From: Paraclostridium sordellii
GTDB taxonomy: Bacteria > Bacillota > Clostridia > Peptostreptococcales > Peptostreptococcaceae
NCBI RefSeq assembly: GCF_000953675.1
Contig: NZ_LN679998.1
Location: 2,995,652-3,059,651 of the forward strand
Length of the DNA: 64,000 nt
Direction: 5' to 3'
Position numbers and translations under genes: made by a program. Positions 9,468 through 19,248 of this stretch are shown here, piece after piece. Positions within the stretch are counted from its first letter, which is position 1. The number at the start of each line of letters is the position of its first letter. The notes below the pieces were generated by a model. That model was given only the letters and a program-made list of their open reading frames with translations. It was not told the DNA's origin and searched no databases.

Positions 9468-10496
9468 CTATTTTTGAGATTCTTTTAATTCAGCTTTTGT
9501 AGCTGGAACTTTTATTTCCCCATTCTTTATCTTCTCACCTTGTTTATTAACAAATTCTAATACATCTGGTTGTACATCTTCTTTTGTAGTAGGAGCAATT
9601 CCAACCCCGTCTTCATTTAATCCGTAAGTTACAACTGTTCCACCTTCAAATGAACCATCAACTAAACTTTTAACTGTATTATAAACCCCAACATCAACTC
9701 TCTTTATAGCTGAACTTATTACAGTTTCTGGAGCAATATTATTTTGATCTCTATCAACACCTATAGCTTTTTTACCAGCTTCTTTTGCAGCCTCTATAAC
9801 TCCGTTACCTGTGTCTCCAGCCGCATGGAACACTATGTCTACCCCATTAGATATCATTTGATTTGTTATAGATTTACCTTTTGCTGGATCAGCAAAGTTG
9901 TTAGCGTATTGAGCAACTACTTCAGCATCTGGATTAGCAGCTTTAACTCCTGCTTCATATCCAACTTCAAAAGTCTCTATTAATGGACCTTCCATTCCTC
10001 CAACGAATCCTACCTTTTTAGATTCTGTCATTTTACCTGCTATTAATCCTACTAAGTAAGCAGATTCTTGAGCATTAAACATTATACTTTCTACATTAGC
10101 AGGAGGATTTCCACCGAAATTAGCATCTACTAATGCGAATTTTTCCTCTGGATATGCCTTAGCAGCTTCCCCTATTGCTTTTTCTAATTTAAATCCAACC
10201 CCTATTACTAAATCAGCACCTTGATCTACTGCTGTCTCAACATTAGTAGCATAGTCTGATTCCTGCTTAGATTCTATATAATTAGCTTTTATACCAAAAT
10301 CTTTCTCAGCTTTTTGTAATCCTTCCCATGCACTTTGGTTAAAAGATTGGTCATTTACTCCACCAACATCTGTTATCATAGTTACTTTTAAATTATCCTT
10401 CTTCCCTGAATCTTTAGATGGACCTCCACATCCTACTAGCATCGACCCTGATAGTATTGCTACTAAACCTAAAGATAAGAACTTTTTAAACTTCAT
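9468..10496 (-). CDS. bmpA: BMP-family nucleoside-binding lipoprotein
   Basis: The extracellular substrate-binding component of the nucleoside importer. A lipoprotein signal peptide ends at the lipobox LVGC with lipidated Cys23, followed by a Gly/Ser/Lys linker. The mature part has the Bmp/Med fold pattern TDVGGVNDQSFNQSAWEGL, VGFVGGMEGPLIETFEVGYEAG and VFHAAGDTGNGV, as in BmpA/PnrA/TmpC proteins that bind purine nucleosides. It is full length at 342 residues and starts after AGGAGGT. It has its own terminator, so it can be expressed above the nupOPQ genes. Confidence 0.94.
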   Translation of the reverse strand: MKFKKFLSLGLVAILSGSMLVGCGGPSKDSGKKDNLKVTMITDVGGVNDQSFNQSAWEGLQKAEKDFGIKANYIESKQESDYATNVETAVDQGADLVIGVGFKLEKAIGEAAKAYPEEKFALVDANFGGNPPANVESIMFNAQESAYLVGLIAGKMTESKKVGFVGGMEGPLIETFEVGYEAGVKAANPDAEVVAQYANNFADPAKGKSITNQMISNGVDIVFHAAGDTGNGVIEAAKEAGKKAIGVDRDQNNIAPETVISSAIKRVDVGVYNTVKSLVDGSFEGGTVVTYGLNEDGVGIAPTTKEDVQPDVLEFVNKQGEKIKNGEIKVPATKAELKESQK

Positions 10497-10620
10497 AATT
10501 ACCTCCTAATAAATATAGCTTATGATTTCTTAACTTGATTTTACACTATATATAAAATATTTTCTACATTAAATTTCAATTTCGTACACTTTTTTTATTC
10601 ATTTAATGTATACAATATAA

Positions 10621-10678
10621 AAAAATAAGAAGATAGGAAATCAATTTCTTAATCATAATTAGATTTCTTACCTTCTTT
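10621..10678 (-). terminator. Terminator of trmL
   Basis: A 16-bp stem with two mismatched or wobble positions (10627-10642 with 10662-10677, loop 19) lies 33 bases past the trmL stop. A U-rich tail is present on the minus strand. Confidence 0.65.
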
Positions 10679-10710
10679 TTGATTTGTATTTTATTTAATT
10701 AGTGTATACT

Positions 10711-11181
10711 TTATCTTAAATTAGGGTATCCTATTTGTCTTAAAGCTTCAAATAAAACAATAGCTACTGAGTTAGATAAATTAAGTGATCTAGCTTTTTC
10801 TATATCAACCATAGGTATTCTTATAGCTGTATCTAAATTTTCCATTATAAGGCTTTCTGGTAGCCCTTTTGTTTCTTTTCCAAATACTATAAATGAATTA
10901 TCCTCATATTCAACATCTGAATGAGTTTGTTTTGCTTTTGTTGTTGAATAAAAAAACTTTGCATCTGGATTTTGTTCTCTAACTTCATCAAAACTATCAT
11001 AATATTGTATGTCTACTAAATCCCAGTAATCTAATCCTGCTCTTTTTAGATACTTATCTTCCATGCTAAATCCTAGTGGTCTTACTAAGTGAAGTTTTGT
11101 ACCTGTAGCTGCGCAACTTCTTATTATATTACCTGTATTTTGTGGTATTTCAGGCTCTACTAAAACTATATTTAAAGACAT
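10711..11181 (-). CDS. trmL: tRNA (cytidine/uridine-34 2'-O)-methyltransferase TrmL
   Basis: A small SPOUT-class (SpoU-type) methyltransferase of 156 residues that 2'-O-methylates the wobble base of leucine tRNAs using S-adenosylmethionine. Family motifs are PEIPQNTGNIIRSCAATG near the N-terminus, FGKETKGLP near 102, and the C-terminal knot segment IPMVDIEKARSLNLSNSVAI. The length is typical for the knot-only TrmL. AGGAGG precedes the ATG. It is a single gene with its own terminator. Confidence 0.95.
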   Translation of the reverse strand: MSLNIVLVEPEIPQNTGNIIRSCAATGTKLHLVRPLGFSMEDKYLKRAGLDYWDLVDIQYYDSFDEVREQNPDAKFFYSTTKAKQTHSDVEYEDNSFIVFGKETKGLPESLIMENLDTAIRIPMVDIEKARSLNLSNSVAIVLFEALRQIGYPNLR

Positions 11182-11252
11182 AAAAAATCCTCCTTAGTAC
11201 TTTATAAAAATAATTATATCAAATCTTTCAATTTATAAACACTTTTAATAAT

Positions 11253-11292
11253 AAAATAATCTAAATCCTTTAAATAGAATTTAGATTATTTT
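11253..11292 (-). terminator. Hairpin at the end of the vanW-like gene
   Basis: A 14-bp stem (11253-11266 with 11279-11292) overlaps the stop codon. The minus-strand tail is A/T-mixed rather than a clean T-run, so termination is likely but not certain. Confidence 0.5.
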
Positions 11293-12648
11293 TAAATTAG
11301 TTGTATCTATATTATAAGAATTCTTCTTAGTTCCTTTTATTATCACTTTATCTTTAGGAGGATAATAACTTTCGTTTATAAATTCTTTTTTCTCAATTTG
11401 TCCATCTATATTTTTATAAACTCTATAAGTATTAACTTTATATCCTTTTCTTCCTTTGCTCTCGACCTTGCTTTTACCTTCATCTATAGAATCACTATCT
11501 TTAATTTTAGTATTAGGCTCGATAGTTTCTAAAATATCAGTATCTATATCAATTTGTTTTTTATCTGATTCATTTCCATATATAGTTGAAATAATTTTAT
11601 TTCCCTCAACCTTATTCTCTATTAAAACAGAGTTATTATAATTATTTTTAAAAACTAAATCAATATTTCCATAAGATACAGCCGCATCTCTTCCTTTTGG
11701 TATATATCCACTAGGAATACTATGGTTTCTAGCTTGTACAATTTCTAATCCTGCATATAAAGCTGAATTATAAATAGTACTAGATACCTGACATATGCCT
11801 CCTCCCATACCTGAAGTTAATTCTCCATTAACTATCACAGGAGCTTCTTTAAATCCTCTATCCACACTTCTTTTCCCTATAAATTCATTAAAAGAAAATT
11901 CTTTTTTTGAGTTTAATAATATATTACTTGCATTGTTAACAGCAACCTTTATATTATTAACTCTGTTTAAATTTTTCGCATTAAACTCTGTCTCAAATCT
12001 TCCTAAAACTGTATTTATTTTAGATAAGTTTTCATGATTATACTCAGGATATATAATATTTATAGGAATTTGAATATCTTTATAACTTTTGCTAATTAGT
12101 TCTTCTTTTATTAATTCAAATAATTTTTTACTATCCACACTAATTCCATTTATTTCATTAGTTATATTGAATTGATTTTTTTCAACCTTAATATTTGCAT
12201 TTTTAGGTTCTATATTTATATTACTACATAAGTTATTTATATATAAATCTAATTTTTCATCATTAAAAACAGGTTCTAAATTTAAATTTCTCCTTTTTCC
12301 AAAACTTAGGTTAAATTTTGTTTTTATGTTTTGTAAGAAATTATCTTTTCTAGTAAACTCATAAGCATTGTTAATAGCTTCTTCTAATTTATAATTAAAA
12401 TTTATATCTTTTAATTTTAACTCATAAATATTTTTATCATATATCAAATTAATTTTATCACTTATATATATTTCTTTATTTAATTTTTTTATAGCTTCTT
12501 TTTTCGTTAATCCTGAGACATCAATATTTTCAATATATATGTTTTTGTATATCTTACCTTCCTCACCAATTGCATAAACTTCGTTAGATTGTCCTAAATA
12601 AAATAATACAGATATTATTAATAGAAAATATATTTTTTGTCTCTTCAA
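11281..12648 (-). CDS. VanW family secreted or anchored protein
   Basis: A 455-residue protein with an N-terminal signal sequence (about 1-26, ending near VYA), a repeated LTKKEAIKKLN-type region (peptidoglycan-binding-4-like), and the VanW core with KEFSFNEFIGKRSVDRGFKEAP and GGGICQVSSTIYNSAL near 265-300. The C-terminal 60 residues resemble a G5-type domain. The biochemical role of VanW proteins is unknown; family members are cell-wall associated. Translation starts at a TTG after AAGGAA. It begins two bases after the nth stop, so nth and this gene form an operon. Confidence 0.85.
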   Translation of the reverse strand: MKRQKIYFLLIISVLFYLGQSNEVYAIGEEGKIYKNIYIENIDVSGLTKKEAIKKLNKEIYISDKINLIYDKNIYELKLKDINFNYKLEEAINNAYEFTRKDNFLQNIKTKFNLSFGKRRNLNLEPVFNDEKLDLYINNLCSNINIEPKNANIKVEKNQFNITNEINGISVDSKKLFELIKEELISKSYKDIQIPINIIYPEYNHENLSKINTVLGRFETEFNAKNLNRVNNIKVAVNNASNILLNSKKEFSFNEFIGKRSVDRGFKEAPVIVNGELTSGMGGGICQVSSTIYNSALYAGLEIVQARNHSIPSGYIPKGRDAAVSYGNIDLVFKNNYNNSVLIENKVEGNKIISTIYGNESDKKQIDIDTDILETIEPNTKIKDSDSIDEGKSKVESKGRKGYKVNTYRVYKNIDGQIEKKEFINESYYPPKDKVIIKGTKKNSYNIDTTNLKII

Positions 12649-12650
12649 CT

Positions 12651-13304
12651 TTATTCCTTCCCTTCTTGGTAGTAATCACAAAAAGCTGTCAATGGACATA
12701 TTCCACATTCAGGCTTTCTTGCTTTACACATTCTTCTTCCATGAAATATTATTAAATGGTGTGCCAACGACCATCTTTTTTTAGGTAATACTCTCATAAG
12801 TTCAAATTCAGTTTTTTCTGGAGTATCAGTTTTTACTAAGCCAATTCTATTTGCAACTCTAAAAACATGAGTATCTACAGCTATTGCATCTACTCCAAAT
12901 GCATTACTTAATACTACGTTTGCAGTCTTTCTTCCTACTCCAGGTAGTTTTATTAATTCTTCCATATTACCAGGAACTTCGCCTCCATAATTAGAACATA
13001 TCAAAACAGAAGTTTCTTTTATTTTTTGAGCTTTACTTTTAAATAATCCACAGCTTTTTATTTCTTCACTTATTTCAGCTGTGCTAAGCTTAGCAAAGTC
13101 TTCTGGTTTATTGTATTTTTTAAATAGCTCTTCAGTTACCTTATTTACCCTAACATCTGTACATTGAGCAGACAATATAGTTGCAATTAATAGTTCAAAA
13201 GGTGTTGTATAGTTTAATTCACATTTTGCATTTGGATAAGTTTCTTCTAATATATCTAATATTATTTTTATATTTTTTCTATTCTTTACTTTAGCTTTAG
13301 CCAT
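12651..13304 (-). CDS. nth: Endonuclease III
   Basis: A base-excision repair glycosylase/AP lyase for oxidised pyrimidines. The 217-residue protein has the helix-hairpin-helix LPGVGRKTANVV with catalytic Lys126, the catalytic Asp144 in VDTHVFR, and the four-cysteine iron-sulfur loop at Cys193, Cys200, Cys203 and Cys209 (spacing 6-2-5) near the C-terminus. All key residues are present. It is translated from an ATG after GGGGG and followed two bases later by the vanW-like gene. Confidence 0.97.
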   Translation of the reverse strand: MAKAKVKNRKNIKIILDILEETYPNAKCELNYTTPFELLIATILSAQCTDVRVNKVTEELFKKYNKPEDFAKLSTAEISEEIKSCGLFKSKAQKIKETSVLICSNYGGEVPGNMEELIKLPGVGRKTANVVLSNAFGVDAIAVDTHVFRVANRIGLVKTDTPEKTEFELMRVLPKKRWSLAHHLIIFHGRRMCKARKPECGICPLTAFCDYYQEGKE

Positions 13305-13483
13305 TTTATTTTCCCCCTCATCAAAATTCTTCTATAGTAATATATAACAAATTATTATACTGTTTAAACAATTTAAAATTATTTCATGTCATATTATCAT
13401 CTATTTAATTATAGTATTTATCAAATCATATCAATATATATATTTTATTTAAGTTATTTTTTTGTAATATATTGAAGTTTAAA

Positions 13484-13530
13484 TAAAAAAAGGTAGTACA
13501 TCTAGTTATTAGATGTACTACCTTTTTTCT
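13484..13530 (-). terminator. Terminator of the Lon-like protease gene
   Basis: A 14-bp perfect stem (13491-13504 with 13510-13523) has A-run and T-run flanks. The minus-strand tail has seven Ts. It overlaps the stop codon. Confidence 0.92.
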
Positions 13531-15745
13531 ATTTTTTATCTAAATCATAATATTTTTTTAATTTTTTCAAAGCTAAATCTTTAACTTCATCAAAAGTTTT
13601 ATCAGTTAAAATAGCAATTGCTTCTTCAACTCTATCTATAGGATAAATATGGAATATTCCATCTTCTATTGCTTGATTTACTTCTTCTAGTAAAATTAAA
13701 TTTCTAAGATTATTTCTTGGTAAAATTATACCTTCATTTCCAGTTAATCCTTTTTTCTTGCAAGCAAAATAAAATCCTTCTACTTTTTCAGTTATTCCTC
13801 CTACAACCTGTATATCACCTTTTTGATTTATTGAACCTGTAACTCCAATGTTTTGTTTTATAGGAACATCACTTAACGATGATAATAAAGCATATAATTC
13901 AGCTCCAGAAGCACTATCTCCATCTACACCTCCATAGTTTTGTTCAAAACATATATTAGCATTCAATGATAGAGGAAATTCTTGCGCTAAACTTTCTAAT
14001 AAAAATCCAGTTAAAATTAAAACACCTTTACTATGAATAGGCCCACTCATTTCAACTTCTCTTTCAATATTAACTATACCATTGCTTCCTGGAGCAGTTG
14101 TAACTGTTATTCTTGAAGGTCTACCAAATGAATATTCCCCCATATTAAGAACTGACAATCCATTTATAACTCCAACCTTAGAACCTTTAGTTGATATAAG
14201 TGTAAATCCTTTTTCTAAAGATTCATCCATTTTTCTTTCTATCTTTCCAAACCTTTCTCTTCTTTCTCTTATAGCTTTTAAGACATCTTCTTTATCTACT
14301 AGTTTAGCTCCTCTTATATCTGCATATGCATCGGCTTCAACTAATATTTCAACTATCTTGTTAAAATTAGTAGATAACTTTTCTTTATCTCCAGTTATTC
14401 TCGTACTATATTTTATGATTTGTTGAACTCCTTCATAAGTAAAATGTTTTAAATTCTTCTCTTTACAATACGATGATATAAATTTAGCTACCCTCATTTC
14501 ATTCTCTATATCTTTTTTCATTTCATTATCAAAGTCTACAAATATTTTAAAGTATTTATTAAATTCAGAATCATAATTATACATTAAATTATATATATAA
14601 TTACTCCCTATTAATATAACCTTTACATTTACAGGTATTTTTTCAGGTCTTATAGCGGTCTGAGTATCTAATGTTATTTCTCCTTGTTGTATAGTTTTTT
14701 TCAAAATGTCCCAAGATAGATTATATCTTAATAACTGTTCAGCATATAAAACTAAATATCCTCCATTTGCTTTATGAAAAGCTCCTGGCAATAATTTAGT
14801 AAAGTCTGTTTTTACAGTTCCATTATAGTACTCATACTCTGCTTTTCCAAACAAATTAGCTGGACTTGGATTGATTTCTAAAATAACAGGTGCTTGTTCT
14901 TGATCTAACCCATTATCAACTAATAGATTTACCTTATATCTAGTAAAATGTTCTTTATCATACTTATCTTTCAAATCCTCTTCATCCATGTAGAATAAAT
15001 AAACATACTCTAATATATCATTTTTAGTATCTTCTAAGTATTTAGTGACTTTATCAAATCCTCCATATCTCTCTATTAAACTATCTATGTGAGGACTTAC
15101 TACAAATTTACCTATTTCGTATTCTAAGTCTAAAAGAGCCTCTTTAGCTTCTTCTTCTATATCCTTAATTTTATAAGCAACCTGTATGGCAGCATTTTCA
15201 AGCTCTTTTTTTATTTTATAAAACTCCTCTGTAGTTGTATCTATATCTTCATCTACAGGAGTAAATATCATTCCAACTTTACTGCTTTTTAATTTAAATC
15301 CTTTTTCTTCTCCATATTTTTTTATTTGCTGTATAAGAGCATCTTTTTCTATTTCATAATCATCTAGTAATTCATTTTTAGCTAATTCAAAATCTTCACT
15401 TTCAAAAGCATCTTTAAGCTCATCAAGTAGTGTCTCAATTAACTTTTCCATATCTTTTTTAAATAATTTTCCCATCCCTCTTTGCATTGATATAGCTATT
15501 GGCTCTCTATTATTTTCAAAATTATATACATAGCACCAATCTTTATGTTCATCTTTTTCTTTAGCATGAGATTTTAAAGCATTAAGTACATAAGTCGTTT
15601 TTCCTGTCCCACTGTCTCCAGCTACAAATATGTTATATGCAGAATTATCTATTTTAAGTCCAAGCTCCATAGCTTTTATTGCACTTTCTTGACCTATAAT
15701 TGTTTTTAACCCCTCTAGTTCTGAGGTATTAGAATACTTTAACAT
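13529..15745 (-). CDS. Lon-like ATP-dependent serine protease (LonB/LonC-type, membrane-free)
   Basis: A 738-residue AAA+ protease. Walker A GDSGTGKTT is at about 43-51. A long helical, Lys/Glu-rich insertion (about 100-260) follows, then the second AAA+ half, and a C-terminal S16 peptidase domain with catalytic Ser611 in VDGDSASG and Lys654 in EKVEGFY. There is no N-terminal LAN substrate domain of housekeeping Lon and no transmembrane segment. The upstream ATG at 15751 abuts the AAAGGGGG site, so the ATG at 15745 is preferred. Physiological substrates are unknown. It is a single gene with a strong terminator. Confidence 0.88.
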   Translation of the reverse strand: MLKYSNTSELEGLKTIIGQESAIKAMELGLKIDNSAYNIFVAGDSGTGKTTYVLNALKSHAKEKDEHKDWCYVYNFENNREPIAISMQRGMGKLFKKDMEKLIETLLDELKDAFESEDFELAKNELLDDYEIEKDALIQQIKKYGEEKGFKLKSSKVGMIFTPVDEDIDTTTEEFYKIKKELENAAIQVAYKIKDIEEEAKEALLDLEYEIGKFVVSPHIDSLIERYGGFDKVTKYLEDTKNDILEYVYLFYMDEEDLKDKYDKEHFTRYKVNLLVDNGLDQEQAPVILEINPSPANLFGKAEYEYYNGTVKTDFTKLLPGAFHKANGGYLVLYAEQLLRYNLSWDILKKTIQQGEITLDTQTAIRPEKIPVNVKVILIGSNYIYNLMYNYDSEFNKYFKIFVDFDNEMKKDIENEMRVAKFISSYCKEKNLKHFTYEGVQQIIKYSTRITGDKEKLSTNFNKIVEILVEADAYADIRGAKLVDKEDVLKAIRERRERFGKIERKMDESLEKGFTLISTKGSKVGVINGLSVLNMGEYSFGRPSRITVTTAPGSNGIVNIEREVEMSGPIHSKGVLILTGFLLESLAQEFPLSLNANICFEQNYGGVDGDSASGAELYALLSSLSDVPIKQNIGVTGSINQKGDIQVVGGITEKVEGFYFACKKKGLTGNEGIILPRNNLRNLILLEEVNQAIEDGIFHIYPIDRVEEAIAILTDKTFDEVKDLALKKLKKYYDLDKK

Positions 15746-15810
15746 ATTCATCCCCCTTTCAATTTCTTTTTACTATAATATGTTTTAACTCATCTAAATG
15801 TTAAGTAAAA

Positions 15811-15847
15811 AATAAAAAACTTCTAACTGTACAAGTTAAAAGTTTTA
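15811..15847 (-). terminator. Terminator of queG
   Basis: A 13-bp stem with one wobble (about 15816-15828 with 15834-15846) overlaps the queG stop. The minus-strand tail is T-rich. Confidence 0.7.
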
Positions 15848-16738
15848 TTTATCTAAAATCTCCATATTCCTTTGTATTATTTTTCTACCTCTCCAACTAA
15901 ATGCTTTATCATTATATCTTCTTTTAAATTCTTTATTTGAAATACTATATATCTCATCCTTATCCAAATTAATTTTTATATCCTTGTGAAATTCTTCTAT
16001 AGTAGTTTTTTCTATACATTTATTATGAGGACATACTTCTTGACATATGTCACATCCAAAAACTTTATACCCTCTTCTTAAAGCTTCTATCTCTTCACTA
16101 GTTAATTCTTCTTTTTTCTGAGTAATATATGATAAACAATTTTTAGGATTAAAATTAAAATTACCTAATATAGCACCACCAGGACAAGCAGTTTGGCATA
16201 CACCACATTGTTTACAAGTTTTAATGTTAACCTCATCTAGTTCAAATTTAAAATTGTTTATTATATATCCGATAAAAACATATGACCCAAATTCATCAGT
16301 TATTATATTGTTATTTATTCCATAATATCCAATCCCAGATATTTTAGCTAAATACCTATCTACTAATGGTCCATTATCAGCAAATACCATATATTCAAAG
16401 TCTTCTACTTCACTTTTTATATAATTTGCAATTTCCTCTAGCTTTGATTTTGCAACTAAATGATAATCCTTTCCATAACAATACTTTGATAAATTTGAAT
16501 CCTTGTAATCTGAAGTATAATAAGGGAAAGCACATACTATTATAGAATTTGCATTTTCCATAGTAACCCTAGGATTTATTCTTTTTTCTATAGACGGCTC
16601 CTCCATTCCAGTAATATATCCTTTAGTATCCCTTTCTAATATTATTTTTTCTAGGTCATAGTATGGTCCTACTCCTGCTATCCCCACTGTTTTTATCCCA
16701 ATTTTTTCACAATAATTTTTTAATTTTCTGCTATTCAT
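15845..16738 (-). CDS. queG: Epoxyqueuosine reductase
   Basis: This cobalamin-dependent iron-sulfur enzyme catalyses the last step of queuosine biosynthesis, epoxyqueuosine to queuosine in tRNA. The 297-residue protein has the family's GAVGP-like flavin/cobalamin region and two ferredoxin-type clusters, CKQCGVCQTACPGG (about 175-190) and CDICQEVCPHNK (about 225-240). It is shorter than the 340-380-residue QueG with C-terminal HEAT repeats, as is usual in clostridia. The ATG follows AAAGGA. It is divergent from the rusA-like gene. Confidence 0.9.
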   Translation of the reverse strand: MNSRKLKNYCEKIGIKTVGIAGVGPYYDLEKIILERDTKGYITGMEEPSIEKRINPRVTMENANSIIVCAFPYYTSDYKDSNLSKYCYGKDYHLVAKSKLEEIANYIKSEVEDFEYMVFADNGPLVDRYLAKISGIGYYGINNNIITDEFGSYVFIGYIINNFKFELDEVNIKTCKQCGVCQTACPGGAILGNFNFNPKNCLSYITQKKEELTSEEIEALRRGYKVFGCDICQEVCPHNKCIEKTTIEEFHKDIKINLDKDEIYSISNKEFKRRYNDKAFSWRGRKIIQRNMEILDK

Positions 16739-16805
16739 AAATTTTTCCTTTCATTAATTTGTGTTTAGACTTATAATAACTAAAGTATAAAGGATGGTGA
16801 TATCA

Positions 16806-17210
16806 TTGATAAAACTCGTAATTCCAGGTAGACCTATAAGTAAATCTAACTTTAAACTTCATAATATACACGGACAATCCTGGATGCCTTCTAAAGGTAA
16901 ACATTCTAAGTATTTAGCTTATGAAAATATGATTGCTGGATATATAAATACACAATATGACGGTCCTTGTATAGAAGAAGATTTAATTACTATTTTAAAA
17001 TTATATTTCCCAAATAAAAGAATGGGAGATTTACATAACTATCCTAAAAGTATCTGCGATGGTATAGAAAAAAGTGGTATTATAAAAAATGATAAACAAT
17101 TAAAACCTGTTCTTTTATTCGATTTCATCGATAAAGAAAATCCTAGAGTTGAAATAGAGTTATATCCTTTATCTAAATATAAAGTAGATTATACTATTTC
17201 TAAATTATAA
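16806..17210 (+). CDS. RusA-family Holliday junction resolvase-like endonuclease
   Basis: A small basic protein of 134 residues. The segment KRMGDLHNYPKSICDGIEK ... IKNDKQL corresponds to the RusA core pattern D-x-D-N-x-x-K ... D-D-x-x-I, with the first acidic pair partly changed (GDLHN). RusA dimers resolve Holliday junctions and are usually prophage-borne. Here no phage genes are nearby. An ATG at 16794 lies inside the AAGGATGGTGAT ribosome site; the in-frame TTG at 16806, 4 bases after GGTGAT, is the likelier start, though the ATG cannot be excluded. Confidence 0.75.
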   Translation: MIKLVIPGRPISKSNFKLHNIHGQSWMPSKGKHSKYLAYENMIAGYINTQYDGPCIEEDLITILKLYFPNKRMGDLHNYPKSICDGIEKSGIIKNDKQLKPVLLFDFIDKENPRVEIELYPLSKYKVDYTISKL

Positions 17211-17221
17211 TTTAAAATATA

Positions 17222-17254
17222 AAGCACCTCTAATTAGAGGCGCTTAATTTTTTA
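17222..17254. terminator. Bidirectional terminator between the rusA-like gene and the aldo/keto reductase
   Basis: A 10-bp stem with one mismatch (17222-17231 with 17236-17245) is followed by a T-run on the plus strand. The genes converge here. Confidence 0.7.
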
Positions 17255-18250
17255 TTAATCAAGTTTTTCAGTTACCTCTTTTAACATTTCTCTAATCGGT
17301 AAATCATACGGACACTTACTTTCACATTTACCACATTCTACACAATCACTTGCTTTAATATCCAAACTATTATATCTCTCTTTTGACCATTCTTTTAGAT
17401 TATATCTACTATAATATCCTTCTAGTAAGAAATTCATAGGGATATTTATTCCAACTGGACATGGCATACAATACTCACATCTTCTGCAAAATCTATTACC
17501 TAACTGACTTCTTATATCTTCTATTTTTAATTCATCTTCTTTATCTATATCCAAGTTTTCTAGTACAGATATGTTCTCTAATACTTGATCAACACTATCC
17601 ATTCCCGGAATCGCTACATCTATATATTCCTTTGACAATATATATTTTATAGCTAATTTAGCATTATTTATAGCTCCTCCTGCTAAAGGTTTCATTACTA
17701 TTGTACCTATATTTCTTTTATGAGCTTCTCTAAATATTTCATCAGCTTGATCTTCTACTATATTATATGGAAATTGAATTGTATCAAATTTTTCATCTCT
17801 TACTGCTTTCTTTATTGTATCTATACTATGGCTAGTTATTCCTATATTTTTAATTTTACCTTGACTCTTACAATCTAAAAGAGCTTTATAGGCCATATTA
17901 TCATTAAATATATTTTCATATTCATCTGATTTCACATTATGTAATTGATATAAATCTATATAATCTGTTTTAAAATTTTTAAGAGTAATATCAACATCTT
18001 TTAGCATGTCTTCATATGTTCTTGACATGCTTTTAGAAGCTAGTATGAATTTATCCCTTTTACCTTCTATTGCATTTCCTATATACTCTTCACTTACAGT
18101 ATATCCTCGTGCTGAATCTATAAAATTTATACCTTGGTTAATTAACTCATCTATAATTTTATTTGTATCTTGTTGAGTTACTCTTTGTATTGGTATTCCC
18201 CCAAATCCAATTCTATTAATTTTCAAATTAGTTTTTCCTAAAACTCTCAT
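17255..18250 (-). CDS. Aldo/keto reductase with C-terminal 4Fe-4S ferredoxin-type domain
   Basis: A 331-residue oxidoreductase. The N-terminal TIM-barrel aldo/keto reductase part (1-270) has NRIGFGGIPI, FIDSARGY and YIDLYQLHNV with the catalytic Asp/Tyr/Lys/His set apparently in place. The C-terminus adds CRRCEYCMPCPVGI and CVECGKCESKCPYDLPI, two cysteine clusters that can hold iron-sulfur centres, a form common in anaerobes. The electron donor may therefore be ferredoxin-like as well as NADPH; the substrate is unknown. The ATG follows AAGGGGG. Confidence 0.88.
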   Translation of the reverse strand: MRVLGKTNLKINRIGFGGIPIQRVTQQDTNKIIDELINQGINFIDSARGYTVSEEYIGNAIEGKRDKFILASKSMSRTYEDMLKDVDITLKNFKTDYIDLYQLHNVKSDEYENIFNDNMAYKALLDCKSQGKIKNIGITSHSIDTIKKAVRDEKFDTIQFPYNIVEDQADEIFREAHKRNIGTIVMKPLAGGAINNAKLAIKYILSKEYIDVAIPGMDSVDQVLENISVLENLDIDKEDELKIEDIRSQLGNRFCRRCEYCMPCPVGINIPMNFLLEGYYSRYNLKEWSKERYNSLDIKASDCVECGKCESKCPYDLPIREMLKEVTEKLD

Positions 18251-18279
18251 AAAATCCCCCTTTTATTATAAAATTAAGA

Positions 18280-18305
18280 CGATATTTTATTTTTATAAAA
18301 TATCG
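18280..18305 (-). terminator. Hairpin downstream of nfo
   Basis: A 10-bp perfect stem (18280-18289 with 18296-18305, loop 6) lies between the nfo stop and the aldo/keto reductase start. The minus-strand tail is A/T-mixed, so it may be a weak terminator. Confidence 0.5.
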
Positions 18306-18329
18306 CCTTGCATCTAACTATATTATATA

Positions 18330-19169
18330 TTATTCTACTTGTTTTATGATATCTTTTATCATCTCTATTTCTCTTTTATGACCTTCATCTTCTAGTGGTG
18401 TCTCTAAGAAAAATGGTAAATGTTTTAACTTAGGATGTGTAATAAAACTTATTATAGCTTCAAGCCCTATTTCTCCTTCTCCTATGCATGCATGTCTATC
18501 TTTTTTTGCACCAAAAGGCATCATACTGTCATTAAGATGTACTGCTTTTAATTTATCTAGTCCAATAATTCTATCAAAATCATCTATTACTTCATCTAAA
18601 TTATTTACTATATCATAACCTGCTGAAAATATATGACATGTATCTAAGCAGACACCTAGTTTTTCATTATGTTCAACCTTATCTATTATTTCTTTTATTT
18701 GTTCAAATGTAAATCCTATCTCAGTCCCTTTACCAGACATAGTCTCTAGTAATATAGTTATATTTTCATCTCCGGTTATCGCTTCATTTAAAGCATTTGC
18801 AATTTTATCACTTCCAACTTCCACTCCCGAACCTACATGACTTCCCGGATGAAAGCACATATACTCTATTCCGATTGAATCCATTCTTTTTATATCTTCT
18901 TTTATTACCATTCTTCCAAATTCATAAACTTCTTCTTTAGCCCCAGCCAAATTCATAGTATATGGTGCATGGGCTAATAATGGCCCAAAATTATTTTCTT
19001 TTCTTATCTCTTGAAACTTCATTATATCTTTTTCATCAAAAGCTTTTGAGTTTCCTCCTCTTGGATTTCTACTAAAAAATTGAAAAGTATTTGCTCCTAT
19101 ATTAACAGCTGTTTGAGCTGCTTTTGCAAACCCTTTTGATATCGATATATGTGGTCCTATTACTATCAC
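18330..19169 (-). CDS. nfo: Endonuclease IV (AP endonuclease)
   Basis: A zinc-dependent AP endonuclease that cuts 5' of abasic sites in base-excision repair. At 279 residues it is full length. The motifs [54 protein letters not shown] and HLNDS carry the His/Glu/Asp ligands of the three-zinc site. Translation starts at GTG, 7 bases after AGGAGG; an ATG six bases upstream is in another frame. Together with nth (12651-13304) it gives a near-complete oxidative base-repair pair in this region. Confidence 0.96.
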   Translation of the reverse strand: MIVIGPHISISKGFAKAAQTAVNIGANTFQFFSRNPRGGNSKAFDEKDIMKFQEIRKENNFGPLLAHAPYTMNLAGAKEEVYEFGRMVIKEDIKRMDSIGIEYMCFHPGSHVGSGVEVGSDKIANALNEAITGDENITILLETMSGKGTEIGFTFEQIKEIIDKVEHNEKLGVCLDTCHIFSAGYDIVNNLDEVIDDFDRIIGLDKLKAVHLNDSMMPFGAKKDRHACIGEGEIGLEAIISFITHPKLKHLPFFLETPLEDEGHKREIEMIKDIIKQVE

Positions 19170-19213
19170 TCATTTGCCTCCTGTAAAATTATATTAGTTG
19201 TATTTAATATACC

Positions 19214-19248
19214 CAAAAAAATAAGTATCAACATATTTGTTGATACTT
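19214..19248 (-). terminator. Terminator of the HTH regulator gene
   Basis: An 11-bp perfect stem (19223-19233 with 19238-19248) overlaps the stop codon, with a T-run on the minus strand. Confidence 0.85.
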
